The notes under the pieces: model-generated | What the model saw: only the letters and a program-made list of their open reading frames with translations | Databases searched by the model: none | What the model was told of the DNA's origin: nothing | Made by a program: the position numbers and the translations under genes | Assembly: GCF_023028105.1 (NCBI RefSeq) | Contig: NZ_CP095494.1 | Span: 1-64,000 of the forward strand | Reading direction: 5' to 3' | DNA from: Halosolutus gelatinilyticus | GTDB lineage: Archaea > Halobacteriota > Halobacteria > Halobacteriales > Natrialbaceae | DNA length: 64,000 bases | Shown here: piece by piece, positions 45,455 to 54,080 of the stretch | How the letters are laid out: every line of letters begins with the position of its first letter | Numbering within the stretch: position 1 is the first letter of the stretch

Positions 45455-45672
45455 GCCTCCAGAATATCGCACTGGGGGTGATTATCCTCACGATATTCGC
45501 GGTGAGTATGCTGAACCCCGGTGGGTTCTACGTCGCGCTTATTCTGTCGGCCTTCATCGTCGGACTCGTACTATTCGTCCCGTTCGTACAAGAGTACGTC
45601 TTGAGCGTCAACAAGGGCAAAGCGGCCCGGAAAACGCCGGACAAAGGCAACGGAGGGAGTCAGAGAAAATGA
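45448..45672 (+). CDS. Small two-span membrane protein
   Basis: A 74-residue protein whose ATG overlaps the end of the preceding gene. Two hydrophobic segments (NIALGVIILTIFAVSML, then FYVALILSAFIVGLVLFVPF) and a basic tail (NKGKAARKTPDKGNGG). It overlaps the next gene by four bases. Probably a membrane partner of the preceding exported protein, given the coupled translation. Confidence 0.55.
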   Translation: MVSLQNIALGVIILTIFAVSMLNPGGFYVALILSAFIVGLVLFVPFVQEYVLSVNKGKAARKTPDKGNGGSQRK

Positions 45673-45959
45673 TGTTCGAACCACTGATCATAATCGCGGT
45701 CAGTATCGTCACCGGATACTACCTCTCGACTCAGTACGCTGGCCACGCAACGACTCTCCAGTGCCTCTTTCACCTACTCGTCGCAACGATGTGGCTCCTC
45801 GCGGCGATCGTGACGATATACACGGGGTTTTACTTCGCAGGTGCGGTGTTACTCATCCTGTTTTCGTTCTTCTGGCTTTCGAATTACCGGACGATTCGGG
45901 ATTCGGACCTCCGCCGGAAGACGAGTTCGTGGAACCCCTTCGGATACGAACAGAAGTGA
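45669..45959 (+). CDS. Small membrane protein
   Basis: A 96-residue protein with three possible spans (PLIIIAVSIVTGYYLS, then LFHLLVATMWLLAAIVTIYT, then FAGAVLLILFSFFWLS) and a polar tail. Its start overlaps the preceding stop. No homology is recognised. It completes the run of small membrane proteins that began at 43116. Confidence 0.5.
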   Translation: MMFEPLIIIAVSIVTGYYLSTQYAGHATTLQCLFHLLVATMWLLAAIVTIYTGFYFAGAVLLILFSFFWLSNYRTIRDSDLRRKTSSWNPFGYEQK

Positions 45960-46084
45960 CGTCTTCAAACTTCGCCTGTTGTAACGATTATAACGCCTAC
46001 GATGACCGATATGGAACGATACAACCGTAATCGACACCGCTGGTGCCGGCACCGAACACACCACACAGAGACGAGGAGAGTCCC

Positions 46085-46351
46085 GTGACACCCCCACCGC
46101 TGTTTCTGACGGGGAAGTGTCATCCGAATAAATCGGCGATGCAACTCTACGTTGCAGCCGACGTCGTCGAATCGAGCGACTTCCCCCTTGAACCAGAGGA
46201 CGACTACCGGGGCATGACCGTCCCAGGAACGGACGCGGTGCTGTTGTGGCCCAAAGGGTGTTCTCCAGAGTTCCCCCTGGAGGTCGACGACTACTCGGAT
46301 GAACTTGTCCCGTGGCCGCTGAAAGATCGAACGGCGCTCACAAACCGATAA
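46085..46351 (+). CDS. Small soluble hypothetical protein
   Basis: An 88-residue protein from a GTG at 46085, preceded by GAGGAGAG at a suitable distance; a longer GTG start at 46043 is possible. It reads PPPLFLTGKCHPNKSAMQLY and DDYRGMTVPGTDAVLLWPKG, a compact beta-type sequence with two Cys. The preceding 125 bases hold no gene. Function unknown. Confidence 0.45.
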   Translation: MTPPPLFLTGKCHPNKSAMQLYVAADVVESSDFPLEPEDDYRGMTVPGTDAVLLWPKGCSPEFPLEVDDYSDELVPWPLKDRTALTNR

Positions 46352-46360
46352 TCGAAATTC

Positions 46361-47074
46361 ATGAAATCGCACACAAATACGAACCACGAGCAACGGCGAT
46401 CGGAGCTCGCAGAGCTTCGGCGAGAACTGCGCGATAAACAGGGGTACCTGAGCGACGACAGCGAGGAGCTGTGGAAGGCGATTTCCCAGTGGATCCTCGA
46501 GTCCTACAACGTCCCCGTCGGCAGCTTACAGACGAAGGTCCAGACGGAAATGGCGGAACTACAGGACGACCCGTTGCACAAGATGTATGATCATGCCGAC
46601 GTCGACGACGGGGAAGAAGCATTCCCCAAGCGGTGTAAGGGCTGTCCCCACTACGGCGTACAGTGCCCGCCGCTGGCCCGGTACCACCCGAAGAAAACCT
46701 TCGAGCGGATCCTCGACGAATCGGAGGACGACGACGAATTGCAGGCGGAACTGTCCGCCTACGCGGCGAAACACCATTGCAGCGTCCTACAGGAGATCAT
46801 TTCAGAGTGGGAACGCGGGTACGCGAACTTCCTGAGCCGCGGTGAGCAACTCCGAACCCTCCTGAACGCGGATATCAAGGGGATTGATTTGGAGACCGTC
46901 AACGGTCTCGAACTGGAGTTCGAGAGCCCCGGTGACGCCCTCTCCAGCCCCGCGACGCCGTCGCCGTCGACGGCAGCAGGTCACGGTGATGAGCCGCCGG
47001 CGGAAGCGGCTGAACGGATCGAAACCGTTACGGAGTCGATCATGACTGAGGACGAAACCGAGGGAGAAGCATGA
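46361..47074 (+). CDS. Cysteine/histidine cluster protein
   Basis: A 237-residue soluble acidic protein. It begins with a helical region (RRSELAELRRELRDKQGYLS). Around residue 92 it has CKGCPHYGVQCPP, followed about 45 residues later by KHHCSVLQEI; four Cys and nearby His could bind zinc or an iron-sulfur cluster. The C-terminal third is low complexity (SSPATPSPSTAAG). The stop overlaps the next ATG. Function unknown. Confidence 0.5.
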   Translation: MKSHTNTNHEQRRSELAELRRELRDKQGYLSDDSEELWKAISQWILESYNVPVGSLQTKVQTEMAELQDDPLHKMYDHADVDDGEEAFPKRCKGCPHYGVQCPPLARYHPKKTFERILDESEDDDELQAELSAYAAKHHCSVLQEIISEWERGYANFLSRGEQLRTLLNADIKGIDLETVNGLELEFESPGDALSSPATPSPSTAAGHGDEPPAEAAERIETVTESIMTEDETEGEA

Positions 47075-48120
47075 TCGACGTGCGGAGTGCGATAATCGCC
47101 GCGATTGCGGTGCTGGCCGTCGTCGGGATCGGGTACCTCCTCTGGATGCGCCGATCGTCGTTGAACGGCGATCGCGAGCAGATCGAACGCACCCAAGAGG
47201 ACCTCCGGATGGAGTCCAAGAACGCACAGCGTCCCGAACGCGTCGGGTTCACGACTCGGGCGCGGGTCCAACCGACGACGACGCTGCTCTTCTTTGGTTC
47301 TGTGGCCGCGTTCCTGCTCGTCATCTTGGTCGGTGCGTATCAAATGGCGAAGTCGGGCAGTCCGTCGGAAATGGCGTACGCCGATCAGATCGAATTCGCG
47401 ATTTCGATACTGATAGCCGTCGCGGCCGGCGTCTGGTTCAAGATGCGGTTAGACAGCAAGGCCGGCGAATTGAATATCACGTACGAAGGCGAGACGTCGA
47501 ACGCGTCTGAGACGTACTACTACGATCGGAATCTCGTCCAGCCGCTGTTTGACGATAAAGGGGATCGCGACGCGCTCTTGGTACCGGTCTTCAAGAAGAA
47601 TCGGATTCTGGGGCTGTTCTGGTCGCCGAAACTGACGGCTGACGACGACAAAGCGCGCGATCTCGACAAGAACCTCCCTGGCGATCAAGTGACGTACGAA
47701 GTCCCGCTCGACCAATCGTCGACGTGGGACCAAGAAGAGGCTCGTATCACCGTTCGGGCAAAAGATGACAGTCTCATTTCGAATCCCGATCGGCGGGCAA
47801 CGTACGAGTTCGTCCCGTCTGATCGGAAATCTGGCGCCGAAATCCAGACTATGAAAGACGAGATCGAGCAGCTTCGGAAGCACCTCGATCACGAGCGCCG
47901 GCTGAACGGCACGCACACCGAGATGATCGAGGCGATGGAGGAAGCCCTGGAGAACCGCAACCACGGCAGCCTCGAACACCTCGACGACGCGAAAAAGATG
48001 TTCCTCGATATCATCGAATCGGTGAACACCGACCACGATCGGCGATCCGATCGCTCCGAGTCTCGGAACGACTCACGTGATGGAGTGCTGACCTCGCGGA
48101 GTACGGCGAAGGCCGAGTAA
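47071..48120 (+). CDS. Membrane protein with cytoplasmic coiled coil
   Basis: A 349-residue protein. Hydrophobic spans lie at about residues 5-25 (IIAAIAVLAVVGIGYLLW), 70-92 (TLLFFGSVAAFLLVILVGAY) and 107-125 (IEFAISILIAVAAGVWF). A beta-rich domain follows (YEVPLDQSSTWDQEEARIT), then a coiled coil (MKDEIEQLRKHLDHERRL, about 260-305) and a charged tail. It may link the membrane proteins to cytoplasmic partners such as the ATPase. The start overlaps the previous stop. Confidence 0.55.
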   Translation: MIDVRSAIIAAIAVLAVVGIGYLLWMRRSSLNGDREQIERTQEDLRMESKNAQRPERVGFTTRARVQPTTTLLFFGSVAAFLLVILVGAYQMAKSGSPSEMAYADQIEFAISILIAVAAGVWFKMRLDSKAGELNITYEGETSNASETYYYDRNLVQPLFDDKGDRDALLVPVFKKNRILGLFWSPKLTADDDKARDLDKNLPGDQVTYEVPLDQSSTWDQEEARITVRAKDDSLISNPDRRATYEFVPSDRKSGAEIQTMKDEIEQLRKHLDHERRLNGTHTEMIEAMEEALENRNHGSLEHLDDAKKMFLDIIESVNTDHDRRSDRSESRNDSRDGVLTSRSTAKAE

Positions 48121-48139
48121 CACCACCGATTTCACACCA

Positions 48140-49498
48140 ATGAAAACACACACCCAGAGAGTCGTACGGCTAGTCCTCGCTGCACTGCTCGTCCTGAGCG
48201 CGATCGGCGCCGCGGCGCCGGCCGTTAGCGCAGCGGGGACGTCGGCGACTCCCGACCCCGTATTGGCTGTCCAAGAGAACGGAAACGCGACTGTGAACGA
48301 TACTGCCGGCCCGACCGAGGCCTCGCAGGTCCGGCTCACACCAGATATCCCTGACGCGGACTGCGTGTCGATCGAGACGGTCGAAAGCGACGAGACGTAC
48401 AACACGAGCGGAACGTTCGCGACCTTCTCACTCTCGCAACCGGCCGAATCCGTCCGGGTAAACGAACCCGGAGCAGAGGCCACCGTCATCGGCGACGGAT
48501 CGGTTGTCCGCGTCGAGTACGGGCCCGACGCGGCGCCGAGGGATTCGGTTTCGCTGTTCTCGCTCGAGCTGTACTTCGCCGACGAGAGCACGAAGACGGT
48601 CGAACTCTACGCGACGAATACGGACGTCTCGGCGAATACAAGGATCGACCCGTCCTACCTCGGATTCATCGAGTACGTCGAAGGGAAAGCCGAAGAGGAG
48701 GGCTACGAGACCAATCCAGACGGGCTCGAAGCGTACGTCACAGACACCGAGGAACGAGCGCAATTCTTGGAGGGGCTCTGGACTGACCAGATCAACACGT
48801 TCATCAGCCTCCGTATCGCGCAGTTGTTCTCGCCTCTCGACTGGATTGCACTGATCGCGGTTATCGCGGGACTGTCGCTGTTCGCGATGCGGAAACACGA
48901 GTGGGTCCTTCGAGCACAACAGATCGCGACCTCGAAGGCAGCACTCGCTCGCGAGGCGGTTCGACAGGAACACGAGAAACAGCGGAACGCAGCGGCGAAG
49001 CACGCTCTCGAAGAGGTTGAGGGGATCGGACGGAACGACGCTCGCTACTGGAAGAACGTCGGGATCGAGACCGTCGACGACATGATACAGGTCGCCTGCC
49101 GCGGGATCGTCGCCGTCGACGAGGACGGCCATATCGTGCAGGACGAGAACGGCAACGACGTCTTCGAACATCACGGTGTGGACGACCTCAAGACACTCGA
49201 CCCAATCACCGAGAAAGGCCTGCGCGAGAAGACGTGGCTGAAGCCGCTCATCGTCGAAGGCCGGCTTCGAGCGACGACGGCACTATCGAACATCGAACGG
49301 GCGCTGTTGACAGCAGAGCGGGACTACTCCCGCGGAAACGAGGTTCGCGAAACGAGGATGCAGGTCCAAGAGATGATCGCCGAACTCCGCGGTGAGCGCG
49401 AGTTCGCGAACGCGAAGACGTCGACGTACGGACCGCGCGAACTACCGAGCGCAGACACGCCACGAGACAACGCAAGCGGTGCTACGGGGGCTGATTAG
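48140..49498 (+). CDS. Exported single-span protein with cytoplasmic HhH-like domain
   Basis: A 452-residue protein. A Sec signal (LVLAALLVLSAIGAAAPA) precedes an ectodomain with Asn-glycosylation-type sites. A membrane span lies at about residues 230-252 (LDWIALIAVIAGLSLFAM). The cytoplasmic part has a helical arm (EAVRQEHEKQRNAAAKHALE), a helix-hairpin-helix-like element (VEGIGRNDARYWKNVGIETV), and a helical tail. An HhH could contact DNA or act in protein contacts, so this protein may span the envelope and reach the DNA side. It is directly followed by the 707-residue membrane protein. Confidence 0.55.
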   Translation: MKTHTQRVVRLVLAALLVLSAIGAAAPAVSAAGTSATPDPVLAVQENGNATVNDTAGPTEASQVRLTPDIPDADCVSIETVESDETYNTSGTFATFSLSQPAESVRVNEPGAEATVIGDGSVVRVEYGPDAAPRDSVSLFSLELYFADESTKTVELYATNTDVSANTRIDPSYLGFIEYVEGKAEEEGYETNPDGLEAYVTDTEERAQFLEGLWTDQINTFISLRIAQLFSPLDWIALIAVIAGLSLFAMRKHEWVLRAQQIATSKAALAREAVRQEHEKQRNAAAKHALEEVEGIGRNDARYWKNVGIETVDDMIQVACRGIVAVDEDGHIVQDENGNDVFEHHGVDDLKTLDPITEKGLREKTWLKPLIVEGRLRATTALSNIERALLTAERDYSRGNEVRETRMQVQEMIAELRGEREFANAKTSTYGPRELPSADTPRDNASGATGAD

Positions 49499-51622
49499 AT
49501 GAGTCTCGATTTACTCGATCGCGATCCGCACGACCCGAACCCAGGTATCAAAACGCGAATCGTCCGTCGAATCCTCGGCGATCCTCGCAAGGCTCCGACC
49601 CGGCTTATCGGCGCCGCGATCTTCGTCCTGATCGGGGTTATCGTCGCCGGCGTGTGGGCAGTGATTCAAACCGAGACCACGACCTCATCATCGTCCTACT
49701 GGTTCGTCCGGCTCGTGGGGAGCATCGTCAACACAATGTGGGTGCTCGTCCCCGTCGCGATCTACCTGTTCTGGCGCTATATCGGGGTGCTTCGGAAGCG
49801 ATACGCCGAGTCGGCCGCCGAGATCACGGGATGGCTTCCGGAGTCGATCGAGCACCTGTCCGACGAAATGCGATCGACCGATCGGACGACGCGTGTCATC
49901 GCCACAACCGATCACTCGTTCGAGGAAATCAGGTCGAACGTCGACGCAGCCCTCCGCGGTGAACCCCACGAAGGCGAAGTTGTCGACTACTACGGACGGT
50001 ACGAATCGAACAACGGTGACGGTCAGCCGGAGGCCCCGGCGTCGGACGATAGCGATCTCGAGTCCCGCCTCGACGAACTCTCGGCTCGCGAGACCGAACT
50101 GATCGAGGAGTACAACCGAAAAACCGAGCGGATCGACGATCTTCTCGATGACGCCCTCGGTGCCGATCTCGACCTCAGTGATCCCTCGGCACTCGACGAT
50201 CGGGTGTCGATGTACGATCTCATGGATGGGGGCGGCCAAGACGCCGTCGACGAAGCTGACCAGCTTCTCGAGGAGTGCGAGGCGATCGAACAGGAACTCG
50301 AATCGGTCCGCGACGAACTGGCCGCCGTCCGCGCCGAGATCGAGTCGGAAATCGAACCCGAGAGCGATCTGGATGTACGGTCCCGAGGCCATGATGATGT
50401 GTACGCTCTCCCGGAACCGGAACCGGAAACGGACGACGACCACAGCACCGATCGAGTCGCATCGGATCGCCAGTCGATCGGGGACGTATGGGCCAACGCG
50501 GACGGGCTACGTGCCAAAGGTCGAGCGGTCGTCGGCCACTGCTATCGGAGGGCGGTAGACGTCGCAATCGCGTCGATCGGCTGGATTGTCGGGCTGATCG
50601 CGGGCGTTCTCGGTACGATTGCGAACCTCGTCTCGGGTAGTCCTGGCGATGAACCGGAAGACGAGGACGAGGTCCCGTGGAAGGTCCGATTTGCGGAGGA
50701 ACTCAAACACTTGGTTCTCGATCTGAACGCGGGACTGCACTCCGATGACCTGCTCTGGAAGTTCGGACTGCCGGCGTTCGTGACGTTCGTTTCGCTGCTG
50801 ATCCTCGCCCGTCTGTGGGTGCATCCGATCCTTTACATCGTCTTCATCGCGATCGCGATCCTCGTCGGCCTGTTCACGTTCTGGGTGTCGAAAAAGCGCC
50901 GATCGAGGCGGCTGCAAATCCACCGACAGCCGGAGGAGTGGAGCTACTGGGACGACGCCGCCGGCCGCGTGAAAACCGTCGAGACGGCGGACGTAGAGTG
51001 CTATATGGGCTGGCTTCCCGGTCGTCGGTACGTGTCCTACGATCGCGAGGAGTTCATCACCGAGTTCTCGCTTCGACTCTATCAGCTCACCCACGACGAA
51101 AAGGTCTCCCCGTCTGTACTGGAGCAGTACGCCCGAAACATCGCTCAGATGAAGCCGAATCTCCGGGGCCACTTGGAGCAGACCGAGAAGCCGGCAATCC
51201 AACAGGAGATCAAAACGGTCGTTGAGGACGCCCCCGAGCAGGTGATCGACAAAGCTGGCCTCGCGATGGAGGTGATCGAGCACCCGCACGAGGATAAGCG
51301 GCTGTCGTCCGATCTTGGCCACGACCCACGACTTGTCGCAGACGAATACCGCTGGCTCGTCGAAGAGGGTCACGTTCTCGAAGAGATCGACGTCGAATTT
51401 GAGGATGCGAGTGGCCGAACAACGACGAAAACGCTCGTCTACCCGGCCAAAAAGAAACGGCTTCCTGATATGGAGGCGCTGCACTCGCAGTTCTCCGATC
51501 GGTTCACCGGATCACACGGCGATCCCTACTACAACCTCCCCGAGTGCAACCCGACCGAAGATCTTCGCGGGTTCGTCCCGTCGCCGCGGGCGGCACAACT
51601 GTTCGAAACTGGGGGTGTATAA
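49499..51622 (+). CDS. Large multi-span membrane coiled-coil protein
   Basis: A 707-residue protein whose ATG abuts the preceding stop. Spans occur near residues 36-58 (LIGAAIFVLIGVIVAGVWAV), 72-95, 355-380 (ASIGWIVGLIAGVLGTIANL) and 425-470 (FVTFVSLLILARLWV and the next segment). Between them is a long acidic coiled coil (about 180-285, including LLEECEAIEQELESVRDELA). The C-terminal cytoplasmic domain (about 480-700) includes WSYWDDAAGRVKTVETADVE and a helical region. It may be the inner-membrane platform of a translocation machine, and it directly precedes the ATPase gene. Confidence 0.55.
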   Translation: MSLDLLDRDPHDPNPGIKTRIVRRILGDPRKAPTRLIGAAIFVLIGVIVAGVWAVIQTETTTSSSSYWFVRLVGSIVNTMWVLVPVAIYLFWRYIGVLRKRYAESAAEITGWLPESIEHLSDEMRSTDRTTRVIATTDHSFEEIRSNVDAALRGEPHEGEVVDYYGRYESNNGDGQPEAPASDDSDLESRLDELSARETELIEEYNRKTERIDDLLDDALGADLDLSDPSALDDRVSMYDLMDGGGQDAVDEADQLLEECEAIEQELESVRDELAAVRAEIESEIEPESDLDVRSRGHDDVYALPEPEPETDDDHSTDRVASDRQSIGDVWANADGLRAKGRAVVGHCYRRAVDVAIASIGWIVGLIAGVLGTIANLVSGSPGDEPEDEDEVPWKVRFAEELKHLVLDLNAGLHSDDLLWKFGLPAFVTFVSLLILARLWVHPILYIVFIAIAILVGLFTFWVSKKRRSRRLQIHRQPEEWSYWDDAAGRVKTVETADVECYMGWLPGRRYVSYDREEFITEFSLRLYQLTHDEKVSPSVLEQYARNIAQMKPNLRGHLEQTEKPAIQQEIKTVVEDAPEQVIDKAGLAMEVIEHPHEDKRLSSDLGHDPRLVADEYRWLVEEGHVLEEIDVEFEDASGRTTTKTLVYPAKKKRLPDMEALHSQFSDRFTGSHGDPYYNLPECNPTEDLRGFVPSPRAAQLFETGGV

Positions 51623-51624
51623 CC

Positions 51625-54078
51625 ATGTCTTCGGAACGAGAGAACCCGGCTCTTGCCCGGTATGACGAGATCCAGGCGAGAGATTCGACCGACGTCGGAA
51701 CGGCACTGAAAAACCTGAAGCGAAAGCGGATTCAGCGACGTCAGCGCCAGTCGCAGGCGGAACACGAGGCGTTCGTCCGGAAACTCGTCACGGAGGCCCG
51801 GGCCGCGATCGCCGGCGAGAGCCACTACCACATCGAGGACCTGCTGCTGACGCTCCACTGGACGATCAAGCAGTCCGAGAACCTGCCGACGGTGCTCGAT
51901 CCGTCCTACGAAGGCCTGGATGCGGAGACGAAAACTGCGTTCCACGACCACGATCACGTTCGGTCACAGGGTGGATCGCCACCAGACCCGGAGCGAGAAC
52001 TCGAGACGCTTGCAGAAATCGCGGAAGAACTCGGAATCATGAACTCGATTATCGACACGACGAGATACGCACCTGTACGATTCGCATCGATCGACGAACC
52101 CGGCGCAAAGACGACCGTCGACGAACCGACACCGGTCGGTCGGCTTCGGATCCCGAGGGACTCGGCGGTCGACCTCGATGATCGCCTCGTCGAGATTCCG
52201 CACCAATCGTGCGATCACATCGGCGCGATCGCGCTCCCGCGTCGCGGGAAGGACTCGACGCTCGTCTCACTCGGGAAGAACCTCCAGTCAGAGCACGGCT
52301 ACTCGTACATCTCGATCATGGACGACGGCCGGATGGAGACGCCGATGATCGCGATTCCGAACGACGAGCAGGTCATCCAGCAGAACCTCGATCGATTCGA
52401 GCAGGAATCCGACGCGATGGCCGCGGACGTGTTCGTGCCGGCGATGGGCGACATTCCCAACCTGCTGCCCTCGAACTTCCGGCTGTTCACGATCGGGATC
52501 GACTGTCTTACGCCGCACCTGATCCTCCGCCTCGCGGGCGTCACGAAGAGTGACGAGACGGTCGAGGCCCGGATCAAGAAGGCACTCGACGAGACGCTGA
52601 CGAACAGCGGGTCGGTGTCCGAGCTCGTCTCCCGACTCCAGGTGTACGCCCGCGAAATGGAGGCGACGATCGAGTGGACCGAGATCGAGGAAAAACGCGC
52701 TGGCGAGACCTCGACGTCGACGTACACGGCGCACTATCAGATGGACGCCGAAAGCGCCCTCGAAACGGCGGCGCAACGTCTCGGTCAACTCGCCGCGGAG
52801 GGACTGATCACGTCGCCGTCGGCCGCGACGAACCTCGATATGGTCGACGTGATCGCCAATCAAGAACGGGCTGCCGTTCTCTGCTGCAACTTCCTCGGTA
52901 GCGGCCTCGAACCGCTGAAATACGTCATCATGGACCTGTGGCTGCGGCTCATCTACAAGGCCCGTGACGAGAACCCCCGGTTGCCTCGCGTTTGTATCGA
53001 GATCCGCGAGTTGAAGAATATCGCTCCGTCGAAGATGGCCGACGTCCGGTACAAGGACGATATCAAGACGCTCCGGCAGACGATATTCTTCCTGACAACG
53101 CAGGGCGGAAGCCGGCGGATCCTTCTCCTCGGATCCACGCAGAAGTGGAACGACGTCTACAAGCCGGTTCGATCGAACATCGCGATCAAGTTCCTGTTGC
53201 AGCTCGGCGAGGACGAGATTGACACGCTCGACAGGACGCACCATTTCTCGTGGGAACAACAGCGCCAACTCTCCGAGTTCGATATCGGCTGGGGAATGAT
53301 CATCTCCGAAGGGAAGCCCGACTACCCGGTCGAACTCCGCGGGGCGCCGTGCGGCCTCGGCCTCGGCGATCGCCACTGGCGCGATCGGTACGGGATCGCG
53401 TGGGGCGCTCGCGTTCGCGAGCACGAGCACGACTCGTGGCGTGGCGACGAGGACGATCCCGAGTGGTGGGTCGACGTCGTCGACTGTGCGGTCTACGAGA
53501 TCGACGCCGACGGGCCACCGGCGATCGGCGATTGGTTCCTGCTCCGCGAAGACCTGGAGGGCGTCGATACGCGGGTCGCTGACGGGGCGCCGGTCGCGGG
53601 CCGGTTCCTCGAGACGCCGGCGGACGATCGGCGGGCGTGGGTCGACGACGCCCTGGAACAGCGCCGCGAGCTCGAGATTCCGAATGATTTGCTCCTACAA
53701 CCGAGCGGCCACCACAACAAGCAGCGAAGCGTCTCACTCGCCGCAGACGACCTCACCGCAACCGTCGAGGATGTCGCGGACGAGTACGGCGTTCCCGAGC
53801 AGATCCGGCCGTGGCTGGAGGATCCGCCGGGCAAACGCGAGAAGCTGATCGAGGCGGTGACCGCTGTCCACGAACACGACGGTCTTCGGACGACTGGCGA
53901 CGTCGCCGAACACCTCTCCTACAGCGCGTCGACGCTGCGAAACTACTGGTCGAAAGACGACGGTCTCGGGCCGTGCTGGGCGCAAAAAGGGAAGGACTAC
54001 GTGACGACGCCTATCGGCAAGCAGGCTGCGACGCTGGATTGGGAATCGATCAACGACGACCTGTCTGAGTACGAGTGA
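51625..54078 (+). CDS. FtsK/HerA/VirB4-type P-loop ATPase with atypical Walker A
   Basis: An 817-residue protein starting at the ATG at 51625. The P-loop region reads IALPRRGKDSTLVSLGKNL (about residues 202-220), where Lys is followed by Asp instead of Ser/Thr. A Walker B-like strand occurs at RVCIEIRELKNIA (about 453-466), and a sensor-like strand at RRILLLGSTQKWNDVYKPVR. The C-terminus holds a winged helix (GDVAEHLSYSASTLRNYWSK, about 755-775). The order matches HerA/FtsK-family DNA pumps and conjugative or viral packaging ATPases, so a role in moving DNA across or into a membrane structure is likely. Its stop comes two bases before the MCM-like start. Confidence 0.7.
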   Translation: MSSERENPALARYDEIQARDSTDVGTALKNLKRKRIQRRQRQSQAEHEAFVRKLVTEARAAIAGESHYHIEDLLLTLHWTIKQSENLPTVLDPSYEGLDAETKTAFHDHDHVRSQGGSPPDPERELETLAEIAEELGIMNSIIDTTRYAPVRFASIDEPGAKTTVDEPTPVGRLRIPRDSAVDLDDRLVEIPHQSCDHIGAIALPRRGKDSTLVSLGKNLQSEHGYSYISIMDDGRMETPMIAIPNDEQVIQQNLDRFEQESDAMAADVFVPAMGDIPNLLPSNFRLFTIGIDCLTPHLILRLAGVTKSDETVEARIKKALDETLTNSGSVSELVSRLQVYAREMEATIEWTEIEEKRAGETSTSTYTAHYQMDAESALETAAQRLGQLAAEGLITSPSAATNLDMVDVIANQERAAVLCCNFLGSGLEPLKYVIMDLWLRLIYKARDENPRLPRVCIEIRELKNIAPSKMADVRYKDDIKTLRQTIFFLTTQGGSRRILLLGSTQKWNDVYKPVRSNIAIKFLLQLGEDEIDTLDRTHHFSWEQQRQLSEFDIGWGMIISEGKPDYPVELRGAPCGLGLGDRHWRDRYGIAWGARVREHEHDSWRGDEDDPEWWVDVVDCAVYEIDADGPPAIGDWFLLREDLEGVDTRVADGAPVAGRFLETPADDRRAWVDDALEQRRELEIPNDLLLQPSGHHNKQRSVSLAADDLTATVEDVADEYGVPEQIRPWLEDPPGKREKLIEAVTAVHEHDGLRTTGDVAEHLSYSASTLRNYWSKDDGLGPCWAQKGKDYVTTPIGKQAATLDWESINDDLSEYE

Positions 54079-54080
54079 CC

